A DNA stretch of 64,000 nt from Trichinella spiralis (taxonomy: Eukaryota > Nematoda > Enoplea > Trichinellida > Trichinellidae), in assembly GCA_000181795.3 (NCBI GenBank), contig CM012955.1:7345161-7409160 (forward strand), written 5' to 3'. Of this stretch, positions 36,501 to 50,400 are shown one piece after another. Below the pieces are notes generated by a model that was not told where the DNA came from, searched no databases, and saw only the letters and a program-made list of their open reading frames with translations. The translations under genes and the position numbers were made by a program. Every line of letters begins with the position of its first letter. The first letter of the stretch is position 1.

Positions 36501-38620
36501 TAAATATTTCAACTTATTTTACGATTGCAAGTTTGTAAACAAAATTAGCTTTTATACTTATAATTTGTAGTTATCCTTTATTAGACATTTTTAGAAAATT
36601 ATGCTTCAAATAGAGAGTATTTTCAATAATGTATAATTTTCATCCTGTAACGATTGAATGGAAAATCATAATTAAATTATATTCATCTGGACTCATTATA
36701 AGAAAGAAATCAACACTGTTATTTGCATCTTCATTTTGATAAAAGCAAGCATTTTTACAAATGTTATTTTTCACTATGATATCAGATTGAACTGTTCATT
36801 ATTATTTTATATGCTATCATTATTTGAATGTACGTTAATTTTTAAAAGTACTTGAATCAGTATATTTCAATTAGTATATTCTTAATATTTATTTCATATA
36901 ATTTTTCATCATTTCACTTGTCCTGTATTGAAGATGAAAGTTATATCTGTCAGCGTTACTTTCTAATTAAAAAATATCTCAATTTTTCTTATTGCTAGAT
37001 TTAATTTATTATTATTAACAAATGCTATTTGCTTAAGTAGCTTTCAAATATTAATTTCAAATGACATAAATTATAATTAGACCAAATGATGTACCAGCAT
37101 TGTTTATATACTAGTTTTAAAGTTATACATATTTTGCGATCACTCTAGTGTAAAGAATAGTGACCAGTAAGTATCAATAACCGTTCTGTCATATTTTTAC
37201 TGTTAAATTGGAATAACACTGTAAATTCGGTCATAATTTGGTAATATCAATGACAAAATTAAAATTCCAAATACACTGAACAGTAACCGAGGTAAAAATT
37301 TTCCCAAAGCAAACTTCTTTTTCAGCAAACAAAAGTTTCTTTGCGTATGTATTGCATATTTTATAATTTGCATAAGGAAATTCATTTTCTAAATCTAGTT
37401 GTCATGTTAATTAATATTTTTGAAAAATAATATTAATCTTGTTTCCTTAGATTTCCCAGTATCTTGATGTGGAGCATTTATTTACGGAAAAACTTTAAAA
37501 TACACATCAAACAAACAGTGAAGTTTGAATTTCTGTTCATACAGTATGAATTGCGCAAATAAATACAAGGGCAATATTTTTACATTAATGATTTCATTTA
37601 GAATTAAAAATTGTAATTTGAAACCTCGATTATTAATTATTATTATAAAAAATTTTAGTCATTTTCCTTGTTGAAGCAGATAGAAACGTCGAAATTATTT
37701 TATTCTACTCTAAGAATTTGTTTATTTGTTTCTGCATCATTCATTTCCAAGCACAATTTTAGATATTCAAAGTAAATATTTATTACTTGGCTTTTGCTGT
37801 TGCATTTGTTTAATTTCTACTTTTCAAACAACATTTCGATAAAAACAAGCGAAGCAGTTTATCAGCGAAAAGTTTTTGTTTAATTTAGCACATAAAAGTG
37901 GTCATTTAAAGTCAGCTAAGTATACACAGAATCAAGTGAAATAAATTTCAGTGGGAAAAGAAAAAATCCAAAATAAGGTAAGCTGAATTAACATATATTT
38001 TCAAATTCTTCTTCTTCTTCTTTTTCTTTCTTTGGTTTTGTTCTTAAATTTATTTCTAAGCAATTTGTCAAATGGTACAGATATTTTCATATTTGTACAC
38101 ACCCACACACAATTTTACATTTTATTTTATGAATTTTAATTTTTGAAATTTTTCCCTCAAAAATAAGGGAAATCTTACAATTATATTATAAATTGTTCTT
38201 TTTGATGTATCAAAAAAATGTGTTACTATAACTAATGCTCAGTTCGAAAATGGAAATTATCCAACGATGCAAACCAAGTAATAAAGCACAGATCGTGTTT
38301 TAATCATTGTCAATCGGGGGAGCAACTTTTCCAACAACATGAAGTCTTGTGTATTTTTGAATAAAGCACATGTTTAAATGCTTCAAGCAAGCGTTCAAAA
38401 TCATCCGACTGGTTTGTTTAATCGAACTTTTATCTTTAAAAATGAAATGATGACAGATCAACGGGACAATGTTGTGTCACATTTTTAGCTTACGTCATTT
38501 CCTGCAAATTTCTCAAGTTGTGCGGAGAAAATTTTTCAGAAAACAATTTCTTCTTCTTCTTCTTTTCAAACTTTTCCATTTTAATAAATTTTAGACATTT
38601 AAATTAAAAAAAAAAGAAAA
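30513..38620. other. AT-rich gene desert of about 8 kb
   Basis: Many short, overlapping ORFs on both strands (for example 31126-31434, 34205-34513, 35200-35424) are rich in Phe, Lys, Asn and Ile and lack domains or splice-linked partners. A slightly GC-richer patch near 31440-31640 has TATATAAAC on the plus strand at about 31513, which could be a promoter, but no ORF follows. The last 700 bp are the probable SLC4 promoter/5' UTR. Confidence 0.5.
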
Positions 38621-41600
38621 ATGAATCGAATTGTGAGAAAAATTTCCAATACTCTTGGAGTGACCAATCAGCCGAGAAAGGATTCTTTCCTTGATCCCAG
38701 AAGTAAATATCCTTTTTTGTTTGGTTTTCTATTCGAAAAAAAATTCAATTCATCTTCATTTGCAGGTGATTTTCTGGTCGACTCTTTAACAATGACACAA
38801 AAAATTCAAATCGGACTTGGAGAAAATGGTATTCATCATTTGCATAATATTTGTAAAACATTTGGCTTGTATTCATTTTCCCTTTCCCAGGTACAGTGCA
38901 ACGGCTTTGTAGCATCATGGAAGAAGATGCCGTTGGTCCTAGTGAAAATTTGCCGCATCCAATCTTTTGCGAGATGCTCAAACTGTCAGATATTAAAGAT
39001 GAAAATCGATTCAGTGCTGCCTGTTGGCGTGAATTATCACGATGGATAAAATATGAAGAGATGGTAGAAACAGGAAGCAGTAGATGGTCAAAGCCGCATA
39101 TCACTCTGCTAACTTTGCAAAATCTTCTTCAATTAAAAAACAGTCTCCGTTCGTGCGGAGAAATATTGCTGGACGTAAATGCCGACAGTTTTGCAGTATT
39201 AGCCGGTATGATTTTGTTGTTGCTGGATAAAGTGCAGTTTCTGAACATCTCATTTCATCGTGTACAGACAAGATCACAGAAAGCTGGGGAAAGAGCGCCA
39301 GTTTATCGAGAGCAGAAATAAAGCAATGCAAAGAAATACTTATGGCACCAAAGTATCATTTGATCGGTAGCAAATTTGGTTCTGGAAAAGAAAGTATTGA
39401 ATATTTTTTTTTCTTGCTCACATTCACTGGCCTGCAGCACCACGTTCGTTTAGGTAGCGGTAGTGGAAATGATTCGTTTTATAATCTGCTCGAGCCACTA
39501 CATGAAGAAAGCATAGCCGCTATAGCGAAGGGTGATAAAACATACGGTACAAGGTCAGTTCATTTTAATTTGCTGAGAAAATTGCAAAAAGATACAGAAG
39601 GTGCATGCATACTAATTGGAAGTCCAGACTTTCTCACATATCCACTGGTTCAGTTTGTTCGACTGAAAACAGCTACAGTTATGAAAAACTTGTTCGAGGT
39701 AAGTAACTTTAATTCTAATTTTCAACTGAATACTTATTGATTTGTAAATGTTAATTAACATTTGATAATACATAAAGTAAAATAGTGTCGTTTAAAAATG
39801 AAATCATTTTACATTTTTGCATATGAACGTTTTTAAAAAGAATATTCATTTGAAATAATTTTATTTTAAACTTTTTACATTTTTGACTCAATAATTGTGT
39901 TATTTTATTTAATTGTACAATTTAATTTTGTTAAACTTTATCTTAGATTCCCATTCCAACAAGATTTCTATATATACTTTTGATTCCTAAAGATCACATG
40001 GCAAGAGATTCGGATACAATTGGGCGATGTATGGGAACATTGTTTGTCGATGAAGTTTGTTTATTTTGCGCACGTTTATTAAAATTTTTCCAAATAAGCA
40101 ATTTGATGTCTTACATATTAAAGACAAATTGAAGTTTATATCCAAAAAGTTGCATAACGTTGAAGAATCATCCGTTTTTTTTAATTAATTCTTCATCGTA
40201 CAATATGCATTTTAAGGTCTTCAGTCATATATGCTACAAAGCAAAAGATAATCTTCATTTATGCTATGGAATTGATGAATTTCTCAGTCAGTCTACTATT
40301 GTTCCGGCTGGAAGATTGAGCACCCAAAATCGTCTTGAGCCGCATGACAATCTTTTGCCAGTAAATAATTATTTTCTCGATTGAAGAGATTTCGAAAAAT
40401 AAAGATTAAGTAAATTAAGATTTGATAAAGCGTTCGCATTTATAGCAAAAACGTTGCTTTGGCGGTCAGCCAACAGAATTGATACGATCCCTGAGTCAAA
40501 CACCAGAAACTGAAGTGAAGCTTCACCGAACGGGAAAGTAAAATAATTTCTTTTTCTGCAAATAATAAAAATTTCAAATATCGTTGATTATTAAACTACT
40601 GCAGGCTTTTCGGTGGTCTAGTGGAAGATATAAAAACAAAAACTCCATGGTATTGGAGTGATTTTCGTGATGCATTTCGTGGACGAATAACGCAAACAAT
40701 TGCAGCAGCTATATTTTTATTTTTTGCTAATGTTTCCAAAATTATTACATTTGGAGGTGTTATGGATCATGTTTTGCACAAACAGATGGTAAATAATAGT
40801 AATAATAATGATAATCGAAACTGAAAATGTTATTTAAATTCAATTATTATATTATGGAAAAATTAAAAGAATTAAACAATCCATTAGACAATATTTGTAT
40901 AATACGTTTTAAATTTCTTATTTTTATGGCGCTATTGAAAACATACTCGCTGGTGGAGTATGTGGAGTAATATACGCACTATTTTCTGGTCAACCACTTT
41001 GCGTTCTATCAGCAACTGGACCTTGTTTAGTGTTTGAAGTAATTATGGATGTGCTATGCAGGTATGAAAAAAAAATGTTTTTTTTTCTTGAAAATTTAAT
41101 GAATAATTAAAAATTTTTTAGAAAACAAGGTTTCGACTTTTTACTAATCCGACTGTGGGTTGGTCTTTGGACAGGGTTCATGTTGATCATTTTTGTTGCT
41201 ATTGATGCTTCCGCGTTTGTTGCTTTTATTACACGCTTCACCGAGGAAGCATTTGCAACATTGATTTCACTTATATTTCTGGTCAAAGCAGTAGAAGAAC
41301 TTATGGAAATTAGCTATGATACTCCTGTTGTAACATCAGTGCAGGTAAGTAGAGTATTTTCATGTCGACATTTCCAATTTTGCCAAATATAAATTTTATG
41401 ATAAGAATTCCAATTGCACTATTTCCATTTACTTTATCTTTCATCTCTTCAAAAATGATGCTATGATTGAAAAATGATTAATTTGCATACTGTAGATAAT
41501 TTTGTTCTACTTTTAGAATATTTTCACCAGTCCTTGCTATTGCAAATTTTATTCCAATGACTCTGCTGCAACTTTGCACGAGCCTTATTTATTGCCTCCA

Positions 41601-43376
41601 AGCACATTGGCAAATTCATCGAGAGAAGGTAAATATTGCATGTAATTTTATCGTCAGTACCGCACTACTCGTTGTTGTTTAGCTTGTCTTTTCGATGGCG
41701 GCGTCATTGAAGGCATGCAATGCTTCTACAAGCCGGATGTATTCATGTTCTCTATTATTTTATTTTTTGCTACTTTTTTCATTGCTTTTGGATTGAAATT
41801 ATTTCGTCATTCCAGTTTCTTTTCAAGCAAGGTAATAAATAATCAGTGAAATGAAAATGTGTTTTGATGCATTTTTGTCAATAGTTTAGGTACGGCATGT
41901 TGTTGCAGATTTCAACGTCACGATTGCAATTTTATTAATGACAGCTGCAAAATGGGCAGTAGGAACGGACGTTCCGTGTCTTGAAGTACCGGACAAATTG
42001 AACGTAAGAATTAATTTCATATAAATTGAAATTCAACGGTAAATTTTACTAGTAGATTTTTATTAAAATAGCATATTTATGATTTTTTGGTTAAACAATA
42101 AATTGTAATATTGGAGATTTCAATTGAAAATATATCATCCAACTGATGACACTGCGCTACAGATTCTTAAGTATTGTAGCCAACTAGAGAACGTGACTGG
42201 ATTTTAAATCCGTTGGACGTGAAACCATGGTGGATGGCGCTTGCTTGCTTTCTTCCTGCTTGTTTTTTCAGCATCTTGATTTTGATGGATCAAAACATTA
42301 CCTCAGTTATCATCAATCGGCCAGAAAATAAACTTAAAGTTACAAATTATTGAATTTTGAAATTTTTCGATTAAGACGACGTTTTCATAATTTTTCAGAA
42401 AGGTTATGGCTATCACCTTGACTTGGCTGTTATAGCGGTGTTGATGGTCGTCTGCTCAATATTTGGAATACCGTTTTATGTAGCGGCAACGGTTATATCC
42501 CTGATGCATGTTGAAAGTTTGAGAATAATGTCTGAAACAACTGCACCTGGCGATGCACCTCAGTTTCTTGGTTTAAAGTAGAACAGTTTAATTTTACAAT
42601 TTTATCTTATGCATCGCAATTTTTTGCAGTTTGTGTACTTTTTTGAATTCTTTCAGAGAACAACGATTCACAGCGTTGGTTGCCCACTTGTTGATTGGAC
42701 TATCAGTATTTTTAACCCCCTTTATGAAGGTAGGATTTATGAATAATATGATAATAATTTCACTGAGAGTAATTTTATCAGCTTATTCCCATGCCAGTAT
42801 TATTGGGTGTGTTTCTCTACATGGGAATTGTTTCACTATCTGGACAGCAGGTAACTTTTAGCATTTTTTAAATTAATATATTTGCCAAAGGTTGATTTTG
42901 TATTCTGTTTTCGTTTGGACAACGAATCTTAATCTTGTTCATGCCGAAAAAGCATCAGCCAGATTATACGTGGCTTCGACAAGTGCAACTGAAACGAGTG
43001 AACTTATTTACAATAATTCAAATAATCTGTTTTCTGGCTCTCGCGGTTGTCGAAGAAATTAAAGTTATTTCAATGGCATTTCCACTGATGGTAATGATGT
43101 TTTGAATTTTAACGTCGAGATTCGATTTAAAATATGCAAAAATTGAACAATTTTCAGCTGCTTTTCATGGTAGCAATTAGAAAAGTGTTGCTGGAGAAAA
43201 TTTTCACCAGTAGAGAGTTGATGGCGTTGGATGATTTATTACCGCCTTGGAAAGAGCTAATTCGCCCTAAACCGTTGCCAAAGGATGCGCATTTTGATTC
43301 GAATACGAAATTTACTGAACAAGAGCTGCAACTGTTGGATGAAAGTGCAAATGACCGATTACGTGAAGAATCATGA
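38621..43376 (+). CDS. SLC4-family bicarbonate transporter (Na+-coupled-type features)
   Basis: Nineteen exons starting at 38621, 38766, 38891, 39268, 39947, 40217, 40446, 40605, about 40925, 41122, 41517, 41683, 41890, 42180, 42399, 42657, 42782, 42914 and 43157 code about 1010 aa. SLC4 proteins move bicarbonate or carbonate across the plasma membrane with chloride or sodium. The cytoplasmic domain shows WRELSRWIKYEE...RWSKPHI, IGSPDFLTYPLVQFVRL, IPIPTRFLYILL and YGIDEFLSQSTIVP. The membrane domain (about residue 410 on) has FGGLVEDIK, ITFGGVM, FSGQPLCVLSATGPCLVFE, AFVAFITRFTEEAFA, KGYGYHLDL, FLTPFMK and PVLLGVFLYMGIVSLSG. The C-terminal FTSRELMALDDLLPP resembles the sodium-bicarbonate branch. 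Exons 9 and 18 lack an AG acceptor at the position their conserved starts require. All other junctions agree in phase. Confidence 0.94.
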
Positions 43377-46300
43377 CGGTGAAAAAATGATAAAAAAATT
43401 AGTAATATAATTTCGCATGTATTATCAATATTATTGTTCAGTTTTGCATACTTTTACATGTACACCCACCTACCCACAGAAACACATTTGTTTCACATTC
43501 TATTGAACTACATGCAAAACTTGTATCTGCAGATGCTTTTCAGATTTTAAATTACTTTTATCGTCATTTAAATTTTAAAATTTTTCTAGTAGGTTTTTAA
43601 GGATGTTTTCTGGACATTCCTTTGAATAATTTGACAAAATTAAAGCAAAGTTTCATTCAAAAAAAAATATATATATGGCTGTTTGTTATTTAAATGTTCC
43701 AACTTTGACTTTACAAAAAAAATCACATATCGACTGAGTGGTTAAAAGTTGGTTAACTGACTTGCTTGTAATGATAATCCAGTTTTCTTCAAAGTTGCTT
43801 TAAAATAATTATTTGTATCATTATTTCAAGCTTTGTTAGTTGTGTATCAAAAAATAAATCACTGTTCGTATTAGATGAAAAAATTTGTGAATTTTCTATG
43901 AATTTTTTCAAGCGGAAAAATTCTGCTTTAATGAAGAACTTTAAACACAATAAATTGACCATTGTAAGCATGCAATTCGACACTTGAACATTGATATTAT
44001 TCTACACACGTCAATAACATTTTTCATCATTTACAAGTGAAATTGGTGTTTCCTTTTTGTTTGTAAAATTAATTTTAGAAAAATTACATATCATGATTAT
44101 ATGCAAACAAGATTATATAAAAAATGAAATTTACTGACAAACAATACAACCGTAATGTTATATTTATTTCATCGTGTGATTTATGAATCGTGAGTTATGA
44201 ATGAGCATCATTTGCTAAAAATATTTGCAAATTTTAATTGTATAAAAAAGAAAGTAAACAGTAAAACATTTCGGTTGAAAAAAAATTAAATCATCATTTT
44301 TACAAAAATTCGACTAAATCTTCCCAACAGCTAACGGATATAAGCTTTGTGAGCAAGTTGATGAAAAATTACCATCCAGGTGATTGAAATTTTTCTCTTT
44401 TCAATAATTATTCGCAGACGCTTTCGTCCATCTGTGCTATTTTCAATAAAGCTGAACAAAAGTTACATTACACGAAACTTTTCAATGAATTTTTACTATA
44501 AAAAATTGTTGTACAAAATGTTGTGGGAAAATAAACAACTTCGCAAAGCATATTTTTTGCAATTTATGAATAATGTTGCCGTTTTATCAATTCCATTTAT
44601 TGCGTTCAGTTATTCAAAATAGCTTCATTCTTATTTTTCTTTCGATCTTTGCCATATTTGTAATGTTCTCCGTTTGGCCTTCGTTGAAAAATTTGCATAA
44701 ATTGATAAGCCTATCGATTAAAAATTAACACCGATTTGAAAATATCAATTTAAATAAAACTACTTGCTACGAATGCAGTTTTTTCTAAAAAAAAGCTGTT
44801 CACTAATTTCAACTTTTTTTATTTTATTCATTAGTCAGTATTTGGATATTTTTCTTCTCGTCAATGATATACAATTTAAATAAATGAACAAAATGAAATA
44901 AGAACAAAATTGATGATAAATGTTACAAGTATGAAAAGCACGATAATTAATAAACGAATATACTGTTGACCTTTGATGATTGTGAAAATGAATTTACTGA
45001 CTGACGTCGAATTTCACGATGATGCAAATACTTTGGATGTTTTCAACTTTTCATCTTTTCTCATGGCAATAATTTGCTGTTCTCGAAATTGTCCAATTAA
45101 TTTGCATATTCATGATGATCATTCCAAATGGACATTTTATTCGTATGAGGAAGTATTGAATTTGAAAATTTTTATATTTTACCGATAATTTGTGAAATTG
45201 GTTTTCATCAAATGTTGTGAGTGGAATTGATATATATATATATTTTTAATATATGTTGGTTAATAAATCTTCAATTCCACCAAACAGATTGGTACAAAAA
45301 CAAAACGGCGTTGGCAGTTGAAATAAAAATGATGACAGCTGCGCAGATGCTTTTCAGTTTGATTTGTTATCAACGTTGCCATGACATGGCGGATCAACCT
45401 GTCTCTTGAAGAAATGGCTGTTGAAAAGCGGGCTTTGAATGTTGCTGCAAATTAGCTGTCATTTTCCACCGTTGAAAAATAATACTAATTATAATGTGAC
45501 GGGGAATATTTTTGTACGCGATGAATTTTCAAATTTATCAAAAATTAATAATATTTCCACAATTTAATGTAAACAACTGGGTCAGCATTGTAAAAGTGAA
45601 AATTGATTTCACACTTTATGCAAACTTTTCACCGGACATGATCAATTTTCACGCGTGTAAACTTTCATTTCTTTTCTTTATTTTTTCTTAAAAAATTCAA
45701 CGGATGCTTATTAAACGAAAAACAGACAACAATAACAACAACAACAATTGCACTGTTTATTCCATCATCGAGATCGAATCGATCGATCAAATATTCCATT
45801 GGAAAAAAATTGCAAACCAATGCACTGTATCGATTCCACAATTAACCGGCGAAATCTGATCTTACTGTAGCTTATCAATATTGTTAAACAGTAAATTGTA
45901 TGTGCCGCCAAAATTAAACTCTTCTGCACTGTTGTTCAACTAGGGTCGCATAAAAAAGCCAAAAAAATGAATCGTTTCACGTTTGAAATTCAAATTTGAA
46001 AACAAAAATTAATAATTCGTTATTGCTTCATTGTCAAAAGAAAACAAACGACGTATATTTAATCAAATTTTATGCTTAAAATTCAAAAAGGAAATTATAA
46101 TTTCCAATTCAGCCGAATCGAGTATAATTTTCAGTTTTGTAATTGAAAACCAATGCGGGGCGATGATGCTTTTCGTCGAGTAAATTTGAAATTTTTTTTC
46201 CACTTATGTGACATACTGTAACCCACATTTTTGAATATTAAACTATATGAGCATGTTAGTTCGTTTTCATTGTTGGACTGTGTGTGTGTGTGTGCGCGCG

Positions 46301-46550
46301 CGTGTGTGCTTTGGGGGAGTTTGGCGTCTTGAACTTGTATGCGGATGTTGAAACGCATCAGTGATTTCGATTATTGATTGCGATTTGATTCTTGATTATA
46401 AACAGGTTGGTTGTATTGAAGAATATTATTTGAATTTTGGCTTTAATATATATTTTTTATCCCTGAAATTGTTGTTCGAAAAGTTGTGAAACAGGGATCG
46501 AGGATAAATTAATAAATTGTGGACAAGAGCAACAGCATGTGTGATTTCAG
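43377..46550. other. Intergenic, SLC4 3' flank onward
   Basis: AT-rich. ORFs at 44380-44622, 44973-45188 and 45221-45409 were inspected and show no domain. An alternating TG/CG tract lies at about 46280-46308. Confidence 0.5.
46279..46309. repeat. (TG)n(CG)n(TG)n alternating purine-pyrimidine tract
   Basis: Contiguous TGTGTGTGTGTGTG then CGCGCGCG then TGTGTG, a sequence class prone to left-handed Z-DNA, about 1.2 kb upstream of the MEC-8-like start codon. Confidence 0.9.
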
Positions 46551-47470
46551 TATGAGATGATGATGATGGTGGTGCTTTGGGGAATTGCGGAAATAGCCGA
46601 ATACACGAACTTCTTTCCGGATATTGTGTGTGTAGCAAGAAGTTGGTAGATTGGCATGGTCAGGTGGGCGAGCCAAGTGGTCCAGTTGCTGACCTGTGTT
46701 GGTTCGTTCGTGTCTATTTATTATTATTATTATTATCATCATCATCAGCAGCAGCAGCAGCAATACAAGCATTGTCCACATGAAGGTTGTTGTTGGTGAC
46801 AGTGGACAAGTACGGTTGGGTCGGTCAGCAGGAAATTTTAGGTCGTCCGGTCGACCTGGGATGAATTATTTGGAAAATTGTCCCAACAAACCGGTACCTG
46901 GTGACAATCGATTGGTTGGTGTCGCTTTGGTCGCAACGTGCACAGCGCCGTATATGGAGAGGGCACGGGTCGGGCACGTCGGATTCCAATTGGTCAGCTC
47001 TAGTGACAGACAATTGCAACCGCATGACAACGCCATTTTGCCCGGCGCGCAATTTGTTTGGTTACTCTTGCCAACGCGTGACGACGCGCACAACTTCTTC
47101 ACTCTTCCCAACCGATCAACATGTTCCACCGTTTGCCTGCCTGCCCGCTTTGCTCCAAAATATTTTCTCCACTTTATGCAAATTTATCCTTTTACTCTTG
47201 TCTTTTCACCTTTTATCCACTCTGAGATAAAAATACGCACCACCACCAACTTGGATCCCAACATTATTACTACATCATCTTTGTTTCTATTACGCATTTA
47301 CTTCCACCTTCGCGTTTTTTTTTCTTGTCTTATTTTTTTTCTTCTTAATACTTTCTTATCACATGTTTCAATATTCACAGAAATACAACACACTACCTGT
47401 ACTGTATACATACACGCACGGATACACAAATCGATCATAACGAACACATTGCTGCAAAACATCGATCATT
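46550..47470 (+). promoter_or_regulatory. GC-richer 5' region of the MEC-8-like gene
   Basis: Composition rises markedly above the flanks. ORFs are open on both strands here (46696-47493 plus; 46825-47052 and 46866-47129 minus), which is expected of GC-rich sequence with few stops. None shows a domain. The long plus ORF begins in (ATT/TCA/GCA)n microsatellites and ends in low-complexity sequence overlapping the real start in another frame. The best reading is promoter plus 5' UTR. Confidence 0.5.
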
Positions 47471-50400
47471 ATGAACGGCACTTTGTCTACTAGTCAAAGT
47501 ATGGATTCGGTGAACATGTGCAACGATGATGAAGTAAGTGATTGTTGCTTATTATTATCCTCCGTCTGCTTGTTCACTATTCGCTTGATTCATCTATTCA
47601 CGGACACAATTTTATGCACGATTATTTTTCATATATTCACAAATGAGATGATTGTATATTTTCCGTCATCAACAATTTCAACACTAATCTGTAATTTTAT
47701 CCACTCTATGATTACTGTAAAAATTGATGCAGATACATGATAACGATGACCATGATGACATTGCCTCGTTTTCTTTGTTCATTGTTAAGCTGCATTGTAG
47801 TCCAGGTAAAGAATTGGAACACGTCAGACAATGGAAATGAAATCCGGCATGCTTTTTTTTTCCACCAAAGAACAATTGTCTACAATTTACTGTCAATCAT
47901 ATTCATATAATACTACATTTAATACATTTAATAATAATAATCTACTTTTCATTTGTTGTATAAAAGAATAGGGTGAAAAAAAAACAGAAAGATTTGATAG
48001 AAAAAATCGGTCATCTATCCACCTGTCTATGCTAATTGTTGTTTGCAATCTTTATGATAATTCTGACTGTCTGTTTCTTCTGGGGCAATTTGTTTGAAAA
48101 ATATTCCAACTTGTTTATTTATTTATGCTCTTTTAACATACCTCCATTAAATGGAAGATGGGTAGGCGTTCTTTTCCAAATAGTAAAGTTTTCAAAACTG
48201 TCAATTACGCAAAAATTGTGACGCAGCTTTTATGCAAAAAGCACAACCAGTCAGTAGTAGTAGTAGTATTCGCTTGTCTTTTTCACATTCCAGTTTATAT
48301 CCTCCTCCTGTGAATTTAATATTAATTTTTGTTATTTTTTAAAAATACTTCAACAACCATATCCCACTACAATTTACTTGTTTACACAATTAGAATCTTG
48401 TTTACACATTTTTCAATGTTATGACTCTTATTGACAGACAGCTAAGTGAAAAAAAGCCAAATTGTCAGCTTAATAAACTAGTTTTTACCATTCAAGTCCA
48501 AACTCTTTATTTGTTCTCTTCCATCCGTTGCATTTCTATTATTCTATACATGCTTGGTCACTACTTCATTGTTACGCCATTATTTTTATTCTTCAGACAA
48601 TTTAATTTCAACCAATGACCTTTGCATAAAATAACAAAATATTCAAATTACTTTCTTTGATGAATGTACACATTTTTTACCGATGGGAAGTTCATCTTTG
48701 GATATGATTGGATGAATTTGTCGTTCAATTTAAATATATTTTCCATACCAGCAGAATTATGTAAATTTTTTTTATATTTTGATGAATAGTAATATATAGT
48801 ATTGTTGGTGTTTTTTTTTCAAGTTAATTATTTTCATTCAATTTAAGTTTTCCAGTGAATTATTACCGACGATGTTGATTGATGTTGTTGTTGCTTGCGG
48901 GTGTTGTTTTGATTTTTATCATGCTTTTGGTGCAAATTGACATGGGACGTTCAATTTTTCACGTTTAAATTTTTTATCAATCCAAATGGTGGTATATATG
49001 GATAATTTTTTTTCATATAATTTTTGATTTTTTTTATTTCTTGATGGAAAATTGTTGTATTGAAAACGTGCTTTGCGTGGTCACGTTTTCTGTGATGTCA
49101 AAGTTGGAAAAATTTCCGTCTATAATCATCCTTGAGTAGGAGATTCGTTCAAGGAGAGAAAGTAATTGCGTGTTAATTTTTCGAAAACAGGCAACGGAAA
49201 TGATTGAAATGTTAAATTTTATTGGGCTTTTTAATTTAATAATAATAATTTTCTATAAAGAGCAACGTTATGTGATGTAAAATGAGTTGGTAGAGAAATT
49301 GAAAAACAAATTTCAATTTTCCTATTATATTTGTGTGTGTGTGTATGAATGAAAACAAATTTCTAATAATAAATAATAATGGTGATAATGGAAAAGCATC
49401 GGACGGGTTGGAAATGTGGCAACAACGGAGCAAGCAGGTTTTGCTTATTCTTTTGTCCAAAATATGCACGACTGCATACGTATATCAGGTGTATGTAATA
49501 TTTATGTGTAAAGTTGATGTCAGGGCAGATTTTTTAAAAACGACGTTGAAGTGAAGAGAAGTGGTCCATTTTGCATTGTCGCTTTGTGAAAATTAAACGC
49601 AAATTGACTTGCAATTGACAATTAGACCAAGGACAATTCCTACATATACTTGTCAGCACAGGTTGGTTGTATCAAGGTTGTTTATTGGGCGAAAATTTTT
49701 TCTTACTATAATACTTTTTGTTTGTTGTTCAATTTTAAAAATATTATTTATTATTGTTGTTGTTGTTACTTTTATAATAATGAAATACATTAATGACAAG
49801 GTTAAGCAGAATTGGAAATGTTTCAATTTGTGCAATAAATTTTCAATATCATTATTCTTCTTCTTCTTCTTTTATACGTTTCGAATTGAATACAACAACA
49901 GCTGCTAAATTTCACATTGAAACTTTTCTTCCAAGTTTTTGCGAAAACATGTGGACTTTTTCATGGTGTTTTTTTGCAATAAAAGAAAATTAAAAAATTT
50001 TTCAAAGTTACTTTGAAAAATATGTTTCAACCAAGTCAGTCATCTAGTTGGTCAGTTTGCTGTCTTTAATCTCTTTTTGATGAATAATTGCAATTATTTT
50101 TTCTTTTCATGTTGATGTTGATGTTGACGTGCAACTGTTTTTCTATAATGTGTTGGATATTTTTAATTGAAATATGAATTGTATTCTCTTTTTTTTTTAA
50201 TTTCAAATTTTAACTACGTTGATGATGTACATCAGACAAATTATTTTCAAAATTATTATTACACAATACTAATTCAAAAATTCTCTTTTCATCGATTCAT
50301 AAATTTTTAATATTCGCAGTATAGGCTAGGTTGAATTTTTTTAAAAAAAAATTAGTCCGTAAATCCATTAACCGGATTTGGGCGCGTTTCTACTGCAGGG

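Noticed and set aside
44973-45409. Two plus-strand ORFs as possible exons of a small gene
   Set aside because: No domain, no compatible splice phases and composition like the flanks.
46696-47493. 265-codon plus-strand ORF upstream of the MEC-8-like gene
   Set aside because: It starts in ATT/TCA/GCA microsatellites, ends in low-complexity Ile/Phe/Ser sequence and overlaps the true start codon in another frame. Opposite-strand ORFs are equally open, as expected of GC-rich non-coding DNA.
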